A DNA stretch of 46,961 nucleotides from Deltaproteobacteria bacterium. GTDB lineage: Bacteria > Myxococcota > B64-G9. Made by a program: the position numbers and the translations under genes. Positions 8,022 to 16,370 of this stretch are shown piece by piece; position 1 is the first letter of the stretch, and each line of letters begins with the position of its first letter. The notes beneath the pieces were generated by a model, which was not told where the DNA came from, ran no database searches, and saw only the letters and a list, made by a program, of their open reading frames with translations. The stretch covers positions 1 to 46,961 of the forward strand of contig JAFGRB010000222.1 in NCBI GenBank assembly GCA_016935365.1, in the 5' to 3' direction.

Positions 8022-11000
8022 TCAGACCGGGTTCGTCGGGCCGTCGGTGTATTGATCGCTGTCGGCCAGCCCGCCCCCATCGGTCACCGCCAGCAGGGCT
8101 CGCAGCCGATCGGTCAGCGCCAGGAAGATGCCGTGCAGCAGCTCGACCCGGTCGGAGACGAGGTCCATGAATTCGATCCGGTCGATCACCAGCGTCCTGC
8201 AGTCCGTGGCGCAAACCGCGCTGGCGGCGTGGGGCTTCTGGTCGAGCAGGGACACGCCACCCAGGCTGCCCCTCGCGCCCAGGGTCAGCAGCCTGCGCTG
8301 CCCGCGGACGATGTGCACCTCGCCCTCGGTGATGATGTAGAGCGCATCGCCCGGCTCGCCCTCCGTCAGGATGGACTCTCCGGACTCGAATGCCCGCTCT
8401 CTCGCGATCGCGGCCAGGGCGGCCAAGTCGTCGAGGTTGTTCTGCCGGAAGATGTCGACCGACTCCAAGAACAGGACTTTCTCCATCACGTCCATGGTGG
8501 CCTCCCCGGGATAGATCTCCGGGAACAGATGAGCGCAGTCGTCGCCCAGACTGCAGCGGGTGTGGATGGCGGCAGAGCGCAGCAAGAGATCGCGCGAGCC
8601 GCTGAGCTCCTCCATCTCTGCGCGGATGGCTTCGAGCGAGACGTCCTCGGGCTTGCGCGGTCGAGTCCGGATCAGATCCTTGTGGCGCTCCAGGATCGGC
8701 AGCAGGCGCTCGCGGCTCTCGCGGCCCACGACGTTGTCCAGCAGCTCGATTGCATCGCTGACGCTCTCGCGGACCGCGCTGCTGAAGCGGTGGTGGATCG
8801 ACATCAGCGTCCGATGACCGTAGACGAGGCCCAGGACCCGAAAAGCCGTCTCGACATTCTGTTGCAGCCGCTCCCGGAGCAGCTTGAGCACGAGCGAGCG
8901 ATTTGGCAGATGGCCGGCAAGCGTCCCGTAGAGCCCTGCGTAGTATCGATATGACTCGACTCTCCGCTCGACGGCTTCCATCGCCCGTTTCCGATCGAAG
9001 ACGATATCCTGGTGCTGGAGACGGATGCCCGAGACCGCGAGCGCGATCCGGTAGCGCAGCGCCGCATCGTCCTGCGGGTTAGAGAACAGCAGCGCCTCGC
9101 CGGCCCGCTGGGTGCCGATCATGCGCAGGATGCGCGGCAAGCGGAGGCGGACTCTCAGCGGCCGCTCGCGGTCGTTGAGCCAGGACTCCAGCACACCGAC
9201 GACGCGATCGCCATAAGCCGCCAGCGCGGCGCGCGCCTCTTGCCGGGTCTCCCGATCGCTGAGCAGCTTCAGCAGCCGCGGCACGAAGCTCTCCCGGTAG
9301 ACCCGCTTGCAGCTCGCCGCGGCCAGCCTGCGCACCGAGGGCTCCGGATCGGCCAGATAGGTCACCAGGTGGCCCGCATAGCGTCCCTCGCCCAGGCGCC
9401 CCAGCAGCTTGGCCACCTCCCTTCGCCGGGCCGGGCTGTCGTCACTGGCTGCGTCGAGCATCGATTCCAGGATCGGGACGGCCGCGTTGCCGGACCTGTA
9501 GCCGCGAAGCTGAATCATGGCCTCGATCGACGCGGCCACCAGCCCGGGATCCTCGGCCCGCAGATAGGGCGAGAGCGCGCCGACCGCCCGATCTGGATCG
9601 AGCTCCACCACCGCACGGATGGCCGCCACTCGACTGCGCCGCGAACCGTCGTTGATGATGCCGAGTAGATCGAAGAGGAACTCCTTGTAACCCCGGCGCG
9701 CGATGGCCTCGATGGCCGCGATCCGGATCCGCTCGCTGGCGTGGACGATCAGCCGCTTGAGCGGTGTGCGGAGATCCGCTTTCGACTCCCCCGCCAGCAG
9801 CCGCAAGGCGGTCAGGACCAGCTCCTCGTTACCCGAATCCAGTACGCGCAGCAAGGCCCGTCGCGTCTGGGCGTCCTCGAGCCGGAGCCGGACCGGCCTG
9901 CGCGCGCCGACTCTGAGCTTCTCGTCCAGGGCGCGGACGTACAGTACCCGCAAGCGGAGCAGCAAGAGCACGTACAGCGCCACCATGCCCAGCACGATCC
10001 AGGGCCGGGCCTGCAGCCCGATGACCGGAACCAGCAGCAAGAGCAGGCCGCCGCCCACGGCGTAACCGAACTTGCGCGCCAGGCCGTCGACCACGCCCCT
10101 CGTCGGAGCACGGAGCGCTGTCGGGACCGGGTTGTAGAGCAGTTGCAGGCCGGCCTGGTTGATGGACAGGCTGCCCGAGCTCTCGATGATCTTGAGCGCA
10201 TAGACCGCAAGAAAGACCGGGAAGAAAATGGCCGCGACAGATGCGGCCACCATGCCGGCGGGCACGATCAGCAGGTACGGAAAGATGCCGAACCGGCGCA
10301 GGAAGCGGTTGGACGCCAGGAAGAGGAAGGAGACCGAGAGCACGCCGATGTAGAAGTTGAGGTCGCCGAAGAGCACGGCCAGCTGGTCCTCTGACGGGAA
10401 GGCCGCCTGCGCCGAGGTGCGGAAGAAATAATCCACGAAAGAAGTCAGCACCATCCCGAGCAGCATCAAGGCCGCGAAGGTCCTCGGGTAGCTGTTTCGC
10501 ACCACGTATCCGAAGCCGCGGCGCAAGGAGGGACTCGCCGGATCGTCCAGGTCGTCTGCCCGTCCGTGGTGCTTGGTCAACGCATGTGCGCACAGAAGGC
10601 AAAGCCCCAGCGCCAGGGCGGCCGTCGGCAGCAGGTGTATGGTGCCGATGGCCATGCCGCCGCCGTGGACCACGAGCCCGCCGAAGATAGACCCGGTCAT
10701 GCCGCCGCCGGCGAGAATCCCGAAGACGCGCTTGCCCTCCTGGGGATCGAAGATGTCTCCCGCCACCGACCAGAACTGGATGTTCAGCGCGGTGGCCGCC
10801 ACCTCGCCAAAGAGATAGACGAACGGGCTTATCGGGAACAGATCCCAGAGCAGCACCAACCAGCACAGGACCAGCACGACCGCCACCGAGGCCAGGCTCA
10901 CCAGGCGCAAGCGCCGCTGCCGCGGATCGGCCAGGCTCTTGGAGGCGAAGACGACCACGATGGCCACGAGCAGCGCCACGGTGATGTAGAGGTAGGGAAG

Positions 11001-11156
11001 GTGACGGGGGTTGTGCCGGGAGAGGAAGAGGGCGTTGGACGCGCTCTTGACCATCACGACGTGGGCCACGAAAAAGAAGTAGAACAGCGTGGCCACCAGG
11101 GTACGGCGACTCTCGCCCGGTTGAACCCCGGCGATCTTGGCGATCCACTTGCTCAA
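8022..11156 (-). CDS. NTT-like (ADP/ATP translocase-type) transporter fused to HEAT repeats and a cNMP-binding fold
   Basis: About 1044 residues. The N-terminal ~420 residues contain around 12 membrane helices resembling the nucleotide transporter (NTT)/MFS group (FYFFFVAHVVMVKSASNALF in the first helix). About 350 residues of HEAT-like helical repeats follow, then a cyclic-nucleotide-binding domain near the C-terminus (GESILTEGEPGDALYIITEG). In that domain the phosphate-binding cassette reads GGVSLLDQKPHAA, so the usual Glu and Arg that hold cyclic phosphate are missing and cNMP binding is doubtful. The start was placed at TTG 11156 because AAGGAG lies 5 nt upstream (11162-11167); a TTG at 11207 lacks a ribosome-binding site. 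Free-living delta-proteobacteria carry similar fusions of unknown substrate. Confidence 0.8.
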   Translation of the reverse strand: MSKWIAKIAGVQPGESRRTLVATLFYFFFVAHVVMVKSASNALFLSRHNPRHLPYLYITVALLVAIVVVFASKSLADPRQRRLRLVSLASVAVVLVLCWLVLLWDLFPISPFVYLFGEVAATALNIQFWSVAGDIFDPQEGKRVFGILAGGGMTGSIFGGLVVHGGGMAIGTIHLLPTAALALGLCLLCAHALTKHHGRADDLDDPASPSLRRGFGYVVRNSYPRTFAALMLLGMVLTSFVDYFFRTSAQAAFPSEDQLAVLFGDLNFYIGVLSVSFLFLASNRFLRRFGIFPYLLIVPAGMVAASVAAIFFPVFLAVYALKIIESSGSLSINQAGLQLLYNPVPTALRAPTRGVVDGLARKFGYAVGGGLLLLLVPVIGLQARPWIVLGMVALYVLLLLRLRVLYVRALDEKLRVGARRPVRLRLEDAQTRRALLRVLDSGNEELVLTALRLLAGESKADLRTPLKRLIVHASERIRIAAIEAIARRGYKEFLFDLLGIINDGSRRSRVAAIRAVVELDPDRAVGALSPYLRAEDPGLVAASIEAMIQLRGYRSGNAAVPILESMLDAASDDSPARRREVAKLLGRLGEGRYAGHLVTYLADPEPSVRRLAAASCKRVYRESFVPRLLKLLSDRETRQEARAALAAYGDRVVGVLESWLNDRERPLRVRLRLPRILRMIGTQRAGEALLFSNPQDDAALRYRIALAVSGIRLQHQDIVFDRKRAMEAVERRVESYRYYAGLYGTLAGHLPNRSLVLKLLRERLQQNVETAFRVLGLVYGHRTLMSIHHRFSSAVRESVSDAIELLDNVVGRESRERLLPILERHKDLIRTRPRKPEDVSLEAIRAEMEELSGSRDLLLRSAAIHTRCSLGDDCAHLFPEIYPGEATMDVMEKVLFLESVDIFRQNNLDDLAALAAIARERAFESGESILTEGEPGDALYIITEGEVHIVRGQRRLLTLGARGSLGGVSLLDQKPHAASAVCATDCRTLVIDRIEFMDLVSDRVELLHGIFLALTDRLRALLAVTDGGGLADSDQYTDGPTNPV

Positions 11157-11224
11157 CGGAACTCCTTCGCCCCGATCCCGCGCTGCTCCGATCTGCAGCG
11201 GCCGCAAGACGCGCCAACTCTAGT

Positions 11225-11255
11225 CCCAAAACAAGTGCATTGCACTTGTTTTGGG
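11225..11255. repeat. Perfect intergenic palindrome (AAAACAAG type)
   Basis: A 15-bp perfect inverted repeat around one central T: CCCAAAACAAGTGCA and its complement. It lies between divergent genes and shares the AACAAG/CTTGTT core with the palindromes at 47-85 and 11273-11320. It could be a transcription barrier, a regulator site or a REP-like element. Confidence 0.55.
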
Positions 11256-11272
11256 GCCCTTCGGGCGGCTAG

Positions 11273-11320
11273 CCCTGAAAACAAACGCGGCTTGGAAAGC
11301 CGCGCTTGTTTTAGGTCTAG
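11273..11320. repeat. Imperfect palindrome, second member of the dispersed hairpin family
   Basis: The arms pair at 11275-11292 and 11298-11315 with two mismatches around a CGCGGCT/AGCCGCG core. The outer part CCTGAAAACAA...GCGCTTGTTTTAGGTCTAG matches the CCTGAAGCAA...GCGCTTGTTTCAGGCCTAG of 51-86, including the trailing CTAG. The likeness outside the stem supports common ancestry over chance. Confidence 0.55.
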
Positions 11321-11369
11321 TGAGCGGCCCCTTGCGTGTCAACGCTGACCAATGGGTCCACGGCGCCTT

Positions 11370-11398
11370 TTGGGCCCCAGCCTCTTCTGGGGTATACT
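11370..11398 (+). promoter_or_regulatory. Promoter of the SLC12-like transporter gene
   Basis: TTGGGC (11370-11375), 17-nt spacer, TATACT (11393-11398), a near-consensus -10. It is 38 bp before the GTG start. A short GCCCCAG...CTGGGG hairpin lies in the spacer and could modulate it. Confidence 0.55.
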
Positions 11399-11435
11399 CC
11401 GCCCGAGCTGGATTTCCCTGCTGACGGGAGCCCGC

Positions 11436-13604
11436 GTGTCCGAACACCTGAAGCGCTTCGGGACCTTCGGTGGGGTCTTCGTCCCCAACTTCCTCACCAT
11501 CATCGGGGTGATCTTCTTCCTGCGGGCCGGATGGATGGTGGGCAACACCGGCTTCGTGGGCGGGCTGCTGCTGGTCTGCCTGGCCAACAGCATCAGCGTG
11601 GCCACGGCGCTGTCGCTGTCGGCCATCGCGACGAACATGCACGTCAAGGCGGGCGGGGCCTACTATCTGGTCTCCCGCTCGCTGGGCCTGGAGATCGGAG
11701 GCAGCATCGGGCTGCCGTTGTACTTCTCCCAGGCACTGTCGGTGGCGCTGTACATCATGGGCTTCACCGAGTCGCTCGTGGCCCTGATGCCCTTCCTTCC
11801 CGAGCGCATCGTGTCCGCCATCGTGTGCGTCGGCCTGTTGGTGCTGGCCTACAAGGGTGCCGACGTGGCGCTCAAGGCGCAGTACATCATTCTCGGCCTG
11901 CTCGGCCTGGCGCTGCTGTCGTTCTTCACCGGCTCGTCCGAGACGGAGCACGAGCTCATGAGCTTCGGCACCTACGCCGAGGGACATGACTTCTGGAGCG
12001 TCTTTGCCATCTACTTCCCGGCCGTGACCGGGATCATGGCGGGGCTATCCATGTCGGGCGATCTCAAGGAGCCCAAAAAGAACATCCCCCGCGGCACGCT
12101 GGCCGCGGTCGGTGTCACCTTCGCGATCTACTTGTTCCAGGTCTACTGGTTCTGCCACAACGCCGACCTCGAGCAGCTGCGCTCCGACAACATGATCATC
12201 GAGACCATCGCCAGCCTGGGCTTCCTGATCTACATCGGCATCTGGGCAGCCACCCTCTCGAGCGCCCTGGGCAGCCTGGTGGCCGCGCCGCGCACGATGC
12301 AGGCGCTGGCCGCCGACGGGGTCCTGCCGGCCTTCCTGGGGCGGGGCACCGGCCCGGCCAACGAGCCCCGGACAGCCACCCTGGCCACGTTCCTGATCGC
12401 CGAGGCGAGCATCCTGCTGGTCGATCTGGACATGCTGGCCCCGGTCATCACCATGTTCTTCCTGACCACCTACGGGGTGACCAATCTCGTGGCCGGCATG
12501 GAGCGGGTGGTGGGCAACCCCTCCTTCCGGCCTCGCTTCCGGGTGCACTGGGCCGTCTCGCTCCTGGGCGCGGCTGGCTGCTTCTGGGTCATGTTCCTCA
12601 TCAACGCCCAGGCCACGGTCATCGCCCTGGCCATCGTGGCCGTCATCTACGCCGTGCTCAAGCGGCGCAGCATCAGCGGCACCTGGGGAGATCTGCGCTC
12701 CGGGATCTGGTTTGCCGCCCTGCGCTTCTGTCTGCTCAAGCTCGAGCAATCCGGCAGCCATCCCCGCAACTGGAAGCCCAACCTGATGGTCTTTTCCGCC
12801 GGAACGGCCAGCCACGCCCACCTGCTGGAGCTGGCCGGCTGGCTGGGGCAGGAGAAGGGCTTGACGACCATCATGACCTTGCTGCCCGGCGATGTGCACG
12901 CGCAGCTGGCCGACGGCAGCGCGCGCCAGATCCAGGAGAAGCTGGATGTCTACCTGGAGGGACGCGAGCTGACCGCTTTCGCCAAGGCCGTGGCGGTGGA
13001 GGACTTCTACGAGGGCGCGCGGGTGGTGGCCCAGTCCCACGGCATCGGAGCGCTGCGATCCAACCTGGCCCTGTTCGGCTGGAGCGACTCCGAGACCAAG
13101 GCCGAGGTCTTCGCCTCGCTGGTGCGAGACTTCGTCCACCTGAAAACCAGCGTCATCCTTCTCAAGCACGACGAGCAGCGCGGATTCGGCCGGCGGAGGC
13201 AGATCGACGTCTGGTGGGGTGGGCTGGAGCACAACGGAAGCCTGATGGTCCTGCTGGCCCACATGGTGAGCCTGTCCGACGAATGGCGGGGATGCAAGGT
13301 CCGCCTGCTGCAGGTCGCCACCGAGCAAGGGGATCTGCGCCGCAGCGAGCGGGAGCTGGCTCACATGCTCGAAGATGCCCGCATTCGCGCGATGCCCTGC
13401 ATTCTGCCCCCCTGTGAAGACGGCGCATCCATCCAGGAGGTCATCCGCCGCGAAAGCGCCGCGGCAGACCTGGTCGTGCTCGGCCTGCGCTTCCCCGAGC
13501 CGGGCCGGGAGCGCGAGTTCATGGGCCGCATGACCTCCTTCATGCAAGATCTTCCCACCACCTTGCTGGTGCGCTCGGTCGACATCGAGGACATCTTCAG
13601 CTAG
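11436..13604 (+). CDS. SLC12-like cation-chloride cotransporter / APC-superfamily permease
   Basis: 722 residues. The start is GTG at 11436 with GGGAG 5 nt upstream. The N-terminal ~420 residues have about 12 membrane helices with an APC-type first helix (GVFVPNFLTIIGVIFFLRAGW) and the GGAYYLVSRSLG stretch typical of SLC12 (Na-K-Cl and K-Cl cotransporter) relatives. The C-terminal ~250 residues are soluble; their beta-alpha pattern (NLMVFSAGTASHAHLLELAGW) fits the regulatory domain of SLC12 proteins, which resembles universal stress proteins. The likely role is ion or amino-acid transport across the inner membrane; the ion cannot be read from sequence. It is monocistronic and ends at a hairpin (13607-13634). 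Confidence 0.8.
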   Translation: MSEHLKRFGTFGGVFVPNFLTIIGVIFFLRAGWMVGNTGFVGGLLLVCLANSISVATALSLSAIATNMHVKAGGAYYLVSRSLGLEIGGSIGLPLYFSQALSVALYIMGFTESLVALMPFLPERIVSAIVCVGLLVLAYKGADVALKAQYIILGLLGLALLSFFTGSSETEHELMSFGTYAEGHDFWSVFAIYFPAVTGIMAGLSMSGDLKEPKKNIPRGTLAAVGVTFAIYLFQVYWFCHNADLEQLRSDNMIIETIASLGFLIYIGIWAATLSSALGSLVAAPRTMQALAADGVLPAFLGRGTGPANEPRTATLATFLIAEASILLVDLDMLAPVITMFFLTTYGVTNLVAGMERVVGNPSFRPRFRVHWAVSLLGAAGCFWVMFLINAQATVIALAIVAVIYAVLKRRSISGTWGDLRSGIWFAALRFCLLKLEQSGSHPRNWKPNLMVFSAGTASHAHLLELAGWLGQEKGLTTIMTLLPGDVHAQLADGSARQIQEKLDVYLEGRELTAFAKAVAVEDFYEGARVVAQSHGIGALRSNLALFGWSDSETKAEVFASLVRDFVHLKTSVILLKHDEQRGFGRRRQIDVWWGGLEHNGSLMVLLAHMVSLSDEWRGCKVRLLQVATEQGDLRRSERELAHMLEDARIRAMPCILPPCEDGASIQEVIRRESAAADLVVLGLRFPEPGREREFMGRMTSFMQDLPTTLLVRSVDIEDIFS

Positions 13605-13606
13605 CA

Positions 13607-13634
13607 CATGATTCGCGAACAAGCTCGAATCATG
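13607..13634. terminator. Bidirectional terminator-like hairpin
   Basis: A 9-bp stem (CATGATTCG, 13607-13615, with CGAATCATG, 13626-13634) between the convergent stops at 13604 and 13649. A second small stem, CATGG/CCATG (13631-13645), overlaps it. There is no U tract. Confidence 0.4.
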
Positions 13635-13648
13635 GTCACGCCATGCCA

Positions 13649-14683
13649 TCAACCGTGCGAGAACAGCGCGGTCCACAGAGCGTGCAGCGCCAGCAAGCCC
13701 AGCGAACCATAGGCACCCAGCCACAGGGCAGGCTCTCCCAGCAGCCAGGCCGAGAGGCCGAACACGATGGTCAGGATGCCGGTCAGGGCGGCAGTGATGG
13801 ACACCTTGTCCCACTTGCCCACCGGGTGGGAGGCCGAGACGATCTCGTCCGTATGGGCATCGATGAGCAGGTGATAGGGTCGGCCCTTGTAGCGATACGC
13901 GAGCTGCCAGATCGGCAAGTAGACCAGCCGCACGCCGAGGATCTCGGCTGTCGTATCGCAAGCGGTCAGGCGCTCCATCCCCTCGGCCGCCCTCTCGCGG
14001 TGCATCTGGCGGATGGCTTCGAGCGCCTGGTGCTGTGCTTGCTCTGCGTCGATCTGTCCGTGGACCATGCGCATGCCGAGAACGTTCTGGGCCGAGAACG
14101 GATCGGCCCCCTCGAGCAGATCCCGACGCGCGGTGACGCTGGAGCCGGTCCCCAGGCCGAGCTTGAAGGCGCCCCAGTCCGCCTGGATGTTGCGGCTGCC
14201 CGACTCCAGAGCCTGCAGGCCCAGGATCTCGGCGGGATCCTTCCGGGCGTAGAGCGTCCAGCGGTAATGCTCGGAGAGCTCGCCGCTGGTCGGCTCCAGG
14301 TAGGAGACGGTCTTTCGGGTCTCCCCCTCCTGCAGGGTGCGGGTGCGCGCATGCATACCGGACCAGAACGTACGCGCCTCGACCTCGACGCTCCAGAAGG
14401 GCAGGGCCAGACCCTCGATACGCTCGAACTCGGCCTTGTCGGCCAGATCGGCCGCCTTCCAGAATCCCTTCGACATCCACTTGCGGGCTGCAGCCTGGGC
14501 CGCGGTCTCGTCGACCCGCACTGCGAGAGCAGAGAAGTCCGACAACGGCTCGCGCTTCACGCCCGCGCTCACCCAGCCGCAGCTGCTGCAAAACAGGACG
14601 GTCTCGCCGTCCAGGTGGACGATCGTCCCAGCGCAGTGCGCGCACTGGCTCTGGACGGCTGCTGGCATCCTCGGCTCGGTCAT
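13649..14683 (-). CDS. Zinc-ribbon membrane protein of unknown function
   Basis: 344 residues. The N-terminus has a zinc ribbon, CAHC near 14-17 and CSSC near 32-35. A long soluble middle includes LPFWSVEVEART and LPIWQLAYRYKGRPYHLLID, two similar W-containing beta segments that look like an internal repeat. Two membrane helices close the protein (ISITAALTGILTIVFGLSAWLL, then GSLGLLALHALWTALF). It begins 13 bp after the sigma factor gene on the same strand, so the two are probably cotranscribed. I do not recognise a function; a sigma-linked membrane stress sensor is possible but unproven. Confidence 0.75.
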   Translation of the reverse strand: MTEPRMPAAVQSQCAHCAGTIVHLDGETVLFCSSCGWVSAGVKREPLSDFSALAVRVDETAAQAAARKWMSKGFWKAADLADKAEFERIEGLALPFWSVEVEARTFWSGMHARTRTLQEGETRKTVSYLEPTSGELSEHYRWTLYARKDPAEILGLQALESGSRNIQADWGAFKLGLGTGSSVTARRDLLEGADPFSAQNVLGMRMVHGQIDAEQAQHQALEAIRQMHRERAAEGMERLTACDTTAEILGVRLVYLPIWQLAYRYKGRPYHLLIDAHTDEIVSASHPVGKWDKVSITAALTGILTIVFGLSAWLLGEPALWLGAYGSLGLLALHALWTALFSHG

Positions 14684-14696
14684 CTGCCCCCTGCCC

Positions 14697-15614
14697 TCAA
14701 CCGATGCGTCCGTCCGGCTCGGGCGTCTCCCGATCCAAAAACTCGCGGAAGCGCTGCTTCAAGCGCCTCTCGACCTGCTGGACCCTCTGGCGCGTGATGC
14801 CGTGCTCCTCGCCGATCTCCTGAAAGGTGCTCGGTCTGTCGGCCGCGATGCGCGCATCCCAGATGGCCTGCTCGCGATCGTCCAGTGTCTCCCGAAAGGC
14901 CTCCATGCTCTGGCGGATCTTGGTGCGGAGCTCCGCGCGCGCCACGTCGTCCTCGGGTGTGGTGCTTCCACTGGGCAGCGTCTCGAGCATCGTCTGGCCC
15001 GTGGCCGGGTGGGCGGCGTCCAGAGAGGCCTCCCCGCTCAGCCGTTTGTCCATCTCGATGACGTCTTTTTCAGATACATCGATACGCTCCGCCAGCAGCT
15101 TCGTGTCGTCGGGAGCGAATCCGTCGCGGAGCAGGTTGTACTGCTCCTTCCGCAGGCGGAAGAAGAGCTTGCGCTGGGCCTGGGTGGTCCCGATCTTGAC
15201 CAAGCTGAAGTTCTCGAGAATGAACTTCAGGATGTAGGCCCGGATCCAGAACTGGGCGTAGGTCGGCAAGCGCACCTGTCTGTAAGGATCGAAGCGCTTG
15301 ACGGCTTGCATCAGCCCGATGTTGCCCTCCTGGATCAAGTCCAGCAGGTTCTGGTAGTAGCGGCGGTGCTCCAGTGCGATCTTGACCACCAGGCGCAGAT
15401 TGGCCGTCACCAGCCGGTATGCATACTGGGCGTCCTGGGTCTGTCGATAGCGGACCGCCAACTCGTGCTCCTCCTCCGGGGTGAGCAGATCGAACTGGCC
15501 CACCTCGTTGAGATAGCGCTGGATCGGATCCAGGTGGACGAGCTTGGTGCTCGCGCGCGCGCGCTCCGCTCGCCGGTTCGCTTCTTCGACGGATGTTTTG
15601 GTCTTTTCGACCAT
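14697..15614 (-). CDS. RpoH-type (sigma-32 family) RNA polymerase sigma factor
   Basis: 305 residues. Region 1.2 is LDPIQRYLNEVGQFDLLTPEEE. Region 2 has the core-binding and -10-recognition signature DLIQEGNIGLMQAVKRFDPYRQVRLPTYA in modified form, with WIRAYILKFI after it. QAQRKLFFRLRK matches the 'RpoH box' that separates heat-shock sigmas from housekeeping ones. Region 4 ends in a helix-turn-helix (TFQEIGEEHGITRQRVQQVE). Myxobacteria carry several RpoH-like sigmas (SigB, SigC and others) used in development and stress, so this need not be the main heat-shock factor. It has its own promoter (15626-15653). dnaJ and grpE lie 7 kb away and could be targets. Confidence 0.88.
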   Translation of the reverse strand: MVEKTKTSVEEANRRAERARASTKLVHLDPIQRYLNEVGQFDLLTPEEEHELAVRYRQTQDAQYAYRLVTANLRLVVKIALEHRRYYQNLLDLIQEGNIGLMQAVKRFDPYRQVRLPTYAQFWIRAYILKFILENFSLVKIGTTQAQRKLFFRLRKEQYNLLRDGFAPDDTKLLAERIDVSEKDVIEMDKRLSGEASLDAAHPATGQTMLETLPSGSTTPEDDVARAELRTKIRQSMEAFRETLDDREQAIWDARIAADRPSTFQEIGEEHGITRQRVQQVERRLKQRFREFLDRETPEPDGRIG

Positions 15615-15625
15615 GCGCCCTGTTT

Positions 15626-15653
15626 AGTATACACGCCCGGAATGCCGGATCAA
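15626..15653 (-). promoter_or_regulatory. Promoter of the RpoH-type sigma gene
   Basis: Minus strand: TTGATC (15648-15653), 16-nt spacer, TATACT (15626-15631), 11 bp before the ATG at 15614. The 5' leader would be very short, possibly only a few bases. Confidence 0.55.
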
Positions 15654-15691
15654 CGACCTGGCGCGACACGCCGATCGGTACAGCCTGCACA

Positions 15692-15720
15692 TTGACAAGC
15701 CCGCACCAGACCCTTATGCT
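15692..15720 (+). promoter_or_regulatory. Near-consensus sigma-70 promoter of the small lipoprotein gene
   Basis: TTGACA (15692-15697), exactly 17 nt, TATGCT (15715-15720). AGGAGG (15737-15742) follows, 7 nt before the ATG at 15750. It is one of the best promoter plus ribosome-binding-site sets in the window, suggesting strong expression. Confidence 0.75.
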
Positions 15721-15749
15721 CGTCAGGGATCGAAGCAGGAGGATAGAAC

Positions 15750-16316
15750 ATGCGTGTCTTGGCCCACGGAATGGCTTGTCTGCTCTTGTGCCTGGTCGCT
15801 TTCCACTTCGGCGCCTGCGACAATGAGAAATGCGAGGTGTTCGACGACTGCTCCGCTCTCCAGGACAGCTACCTGGCCGAACTCCATACGACCACAGACA
15901 CATGCGGCGGCTCGGCCTACGAGTCTCCCCACCTGTCGCTGCCCGCCATCACCGACGGTGTGTTCGACCTCTACGTCGAGTGCGAAGAGACCGGCCCCAG
16001 GGTCATCATTCGGACCGACGAGCTCGTGGTCGAGCTGCCGGTCTCTCTCTGCAAGGCCGACAATGGAGCGAGCTTCTCCGGGATGGTCATGGAGAAGGAG
16101 TTCACCGAGATGCACGTGCGCTACGAGCTGCGCGGCAGATTCGAGGCCCAGAGCACGGAGCTGCCCGCCGACGGAGGGGTCGCGGACGGAGGCAGCAGCG
16201 TGCCCCTCCCGACCAAGTACGAGATGAGCGCGCGCCTGAAGGCCCACTACATCAACAACGAGGACTTCGAAAAGAACTGCGACGTGGATGGCCAGATCTC
16301 GGCCATCTCCTTCTGA
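15750..16316 (+). CDS. Small predicted lipoprotein
   Basis: 188 residues. A signal peptide ends at Cys23 (FHFGAC), a slightly atypical lipobox with Phe at -3. The mature part has several Cys (CEVFDDCS, DTCGG, VECEE, SLCKAD, NCDVDG) that could form disulfides, and a Pro/Asp/Gly-rich loop (LPADGGVADGGSS) like the linkers of myxobacterial lipoproteins. No known domain is recognised. A strong promoter and AGGAGG site precede it; a hairpin at 16349-16370 probably ends the message. Confidence 0.75.
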   Translation: MRVLAHGMACLLLCLVAFHFGACDNEKCEVFDDCSALQDSYLAELHTTTDTCGGSAYESPHLSLPAITDGVFDLYVECEETGPRVIIRTDELVVELPVSLCKADNGASFSGMVMEKEFTEMHVRYELRGRFEAQSTELPADGGVADGGSSVPLPTKYEMSARLKAHYINNEDFEKNCDVDGQISAISF

Positions 16317-16348
16317 GCGACCTTCGCATTGCCGAATCGTGAGACGGG

Positions 16349-16370
16349 GCTCCGAGGGGCGCCTCAGAGC
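16349..16370. terminator. Hairpin between convergent genes
   Basis: A 22-nt inverted repeat GCTCCGAGG-GGCG-CCTCAGAGC, 8 of 9 paired, overlapping the stop codon of the MBL gene and 33 bp after the lipoprotein stop. There is no U tract; this is a plausible bidirectional terminator. Confidence 0.35.

Noticed and set aside
8014-8043. Weak stem CGGCCC/GGGCCG between the kinase and NTT-HEAT genes
   Set aside because: Only 6 bp with an 18-nt loop in a GC-rich region; it could easily be chance.
12045-14645. A long minus-strand frame across the transporter and zinc-ribbon genes
   Set aside because: It spans two real genes on opposite strands and shows no family motifs; it is a GC-rich shadow.
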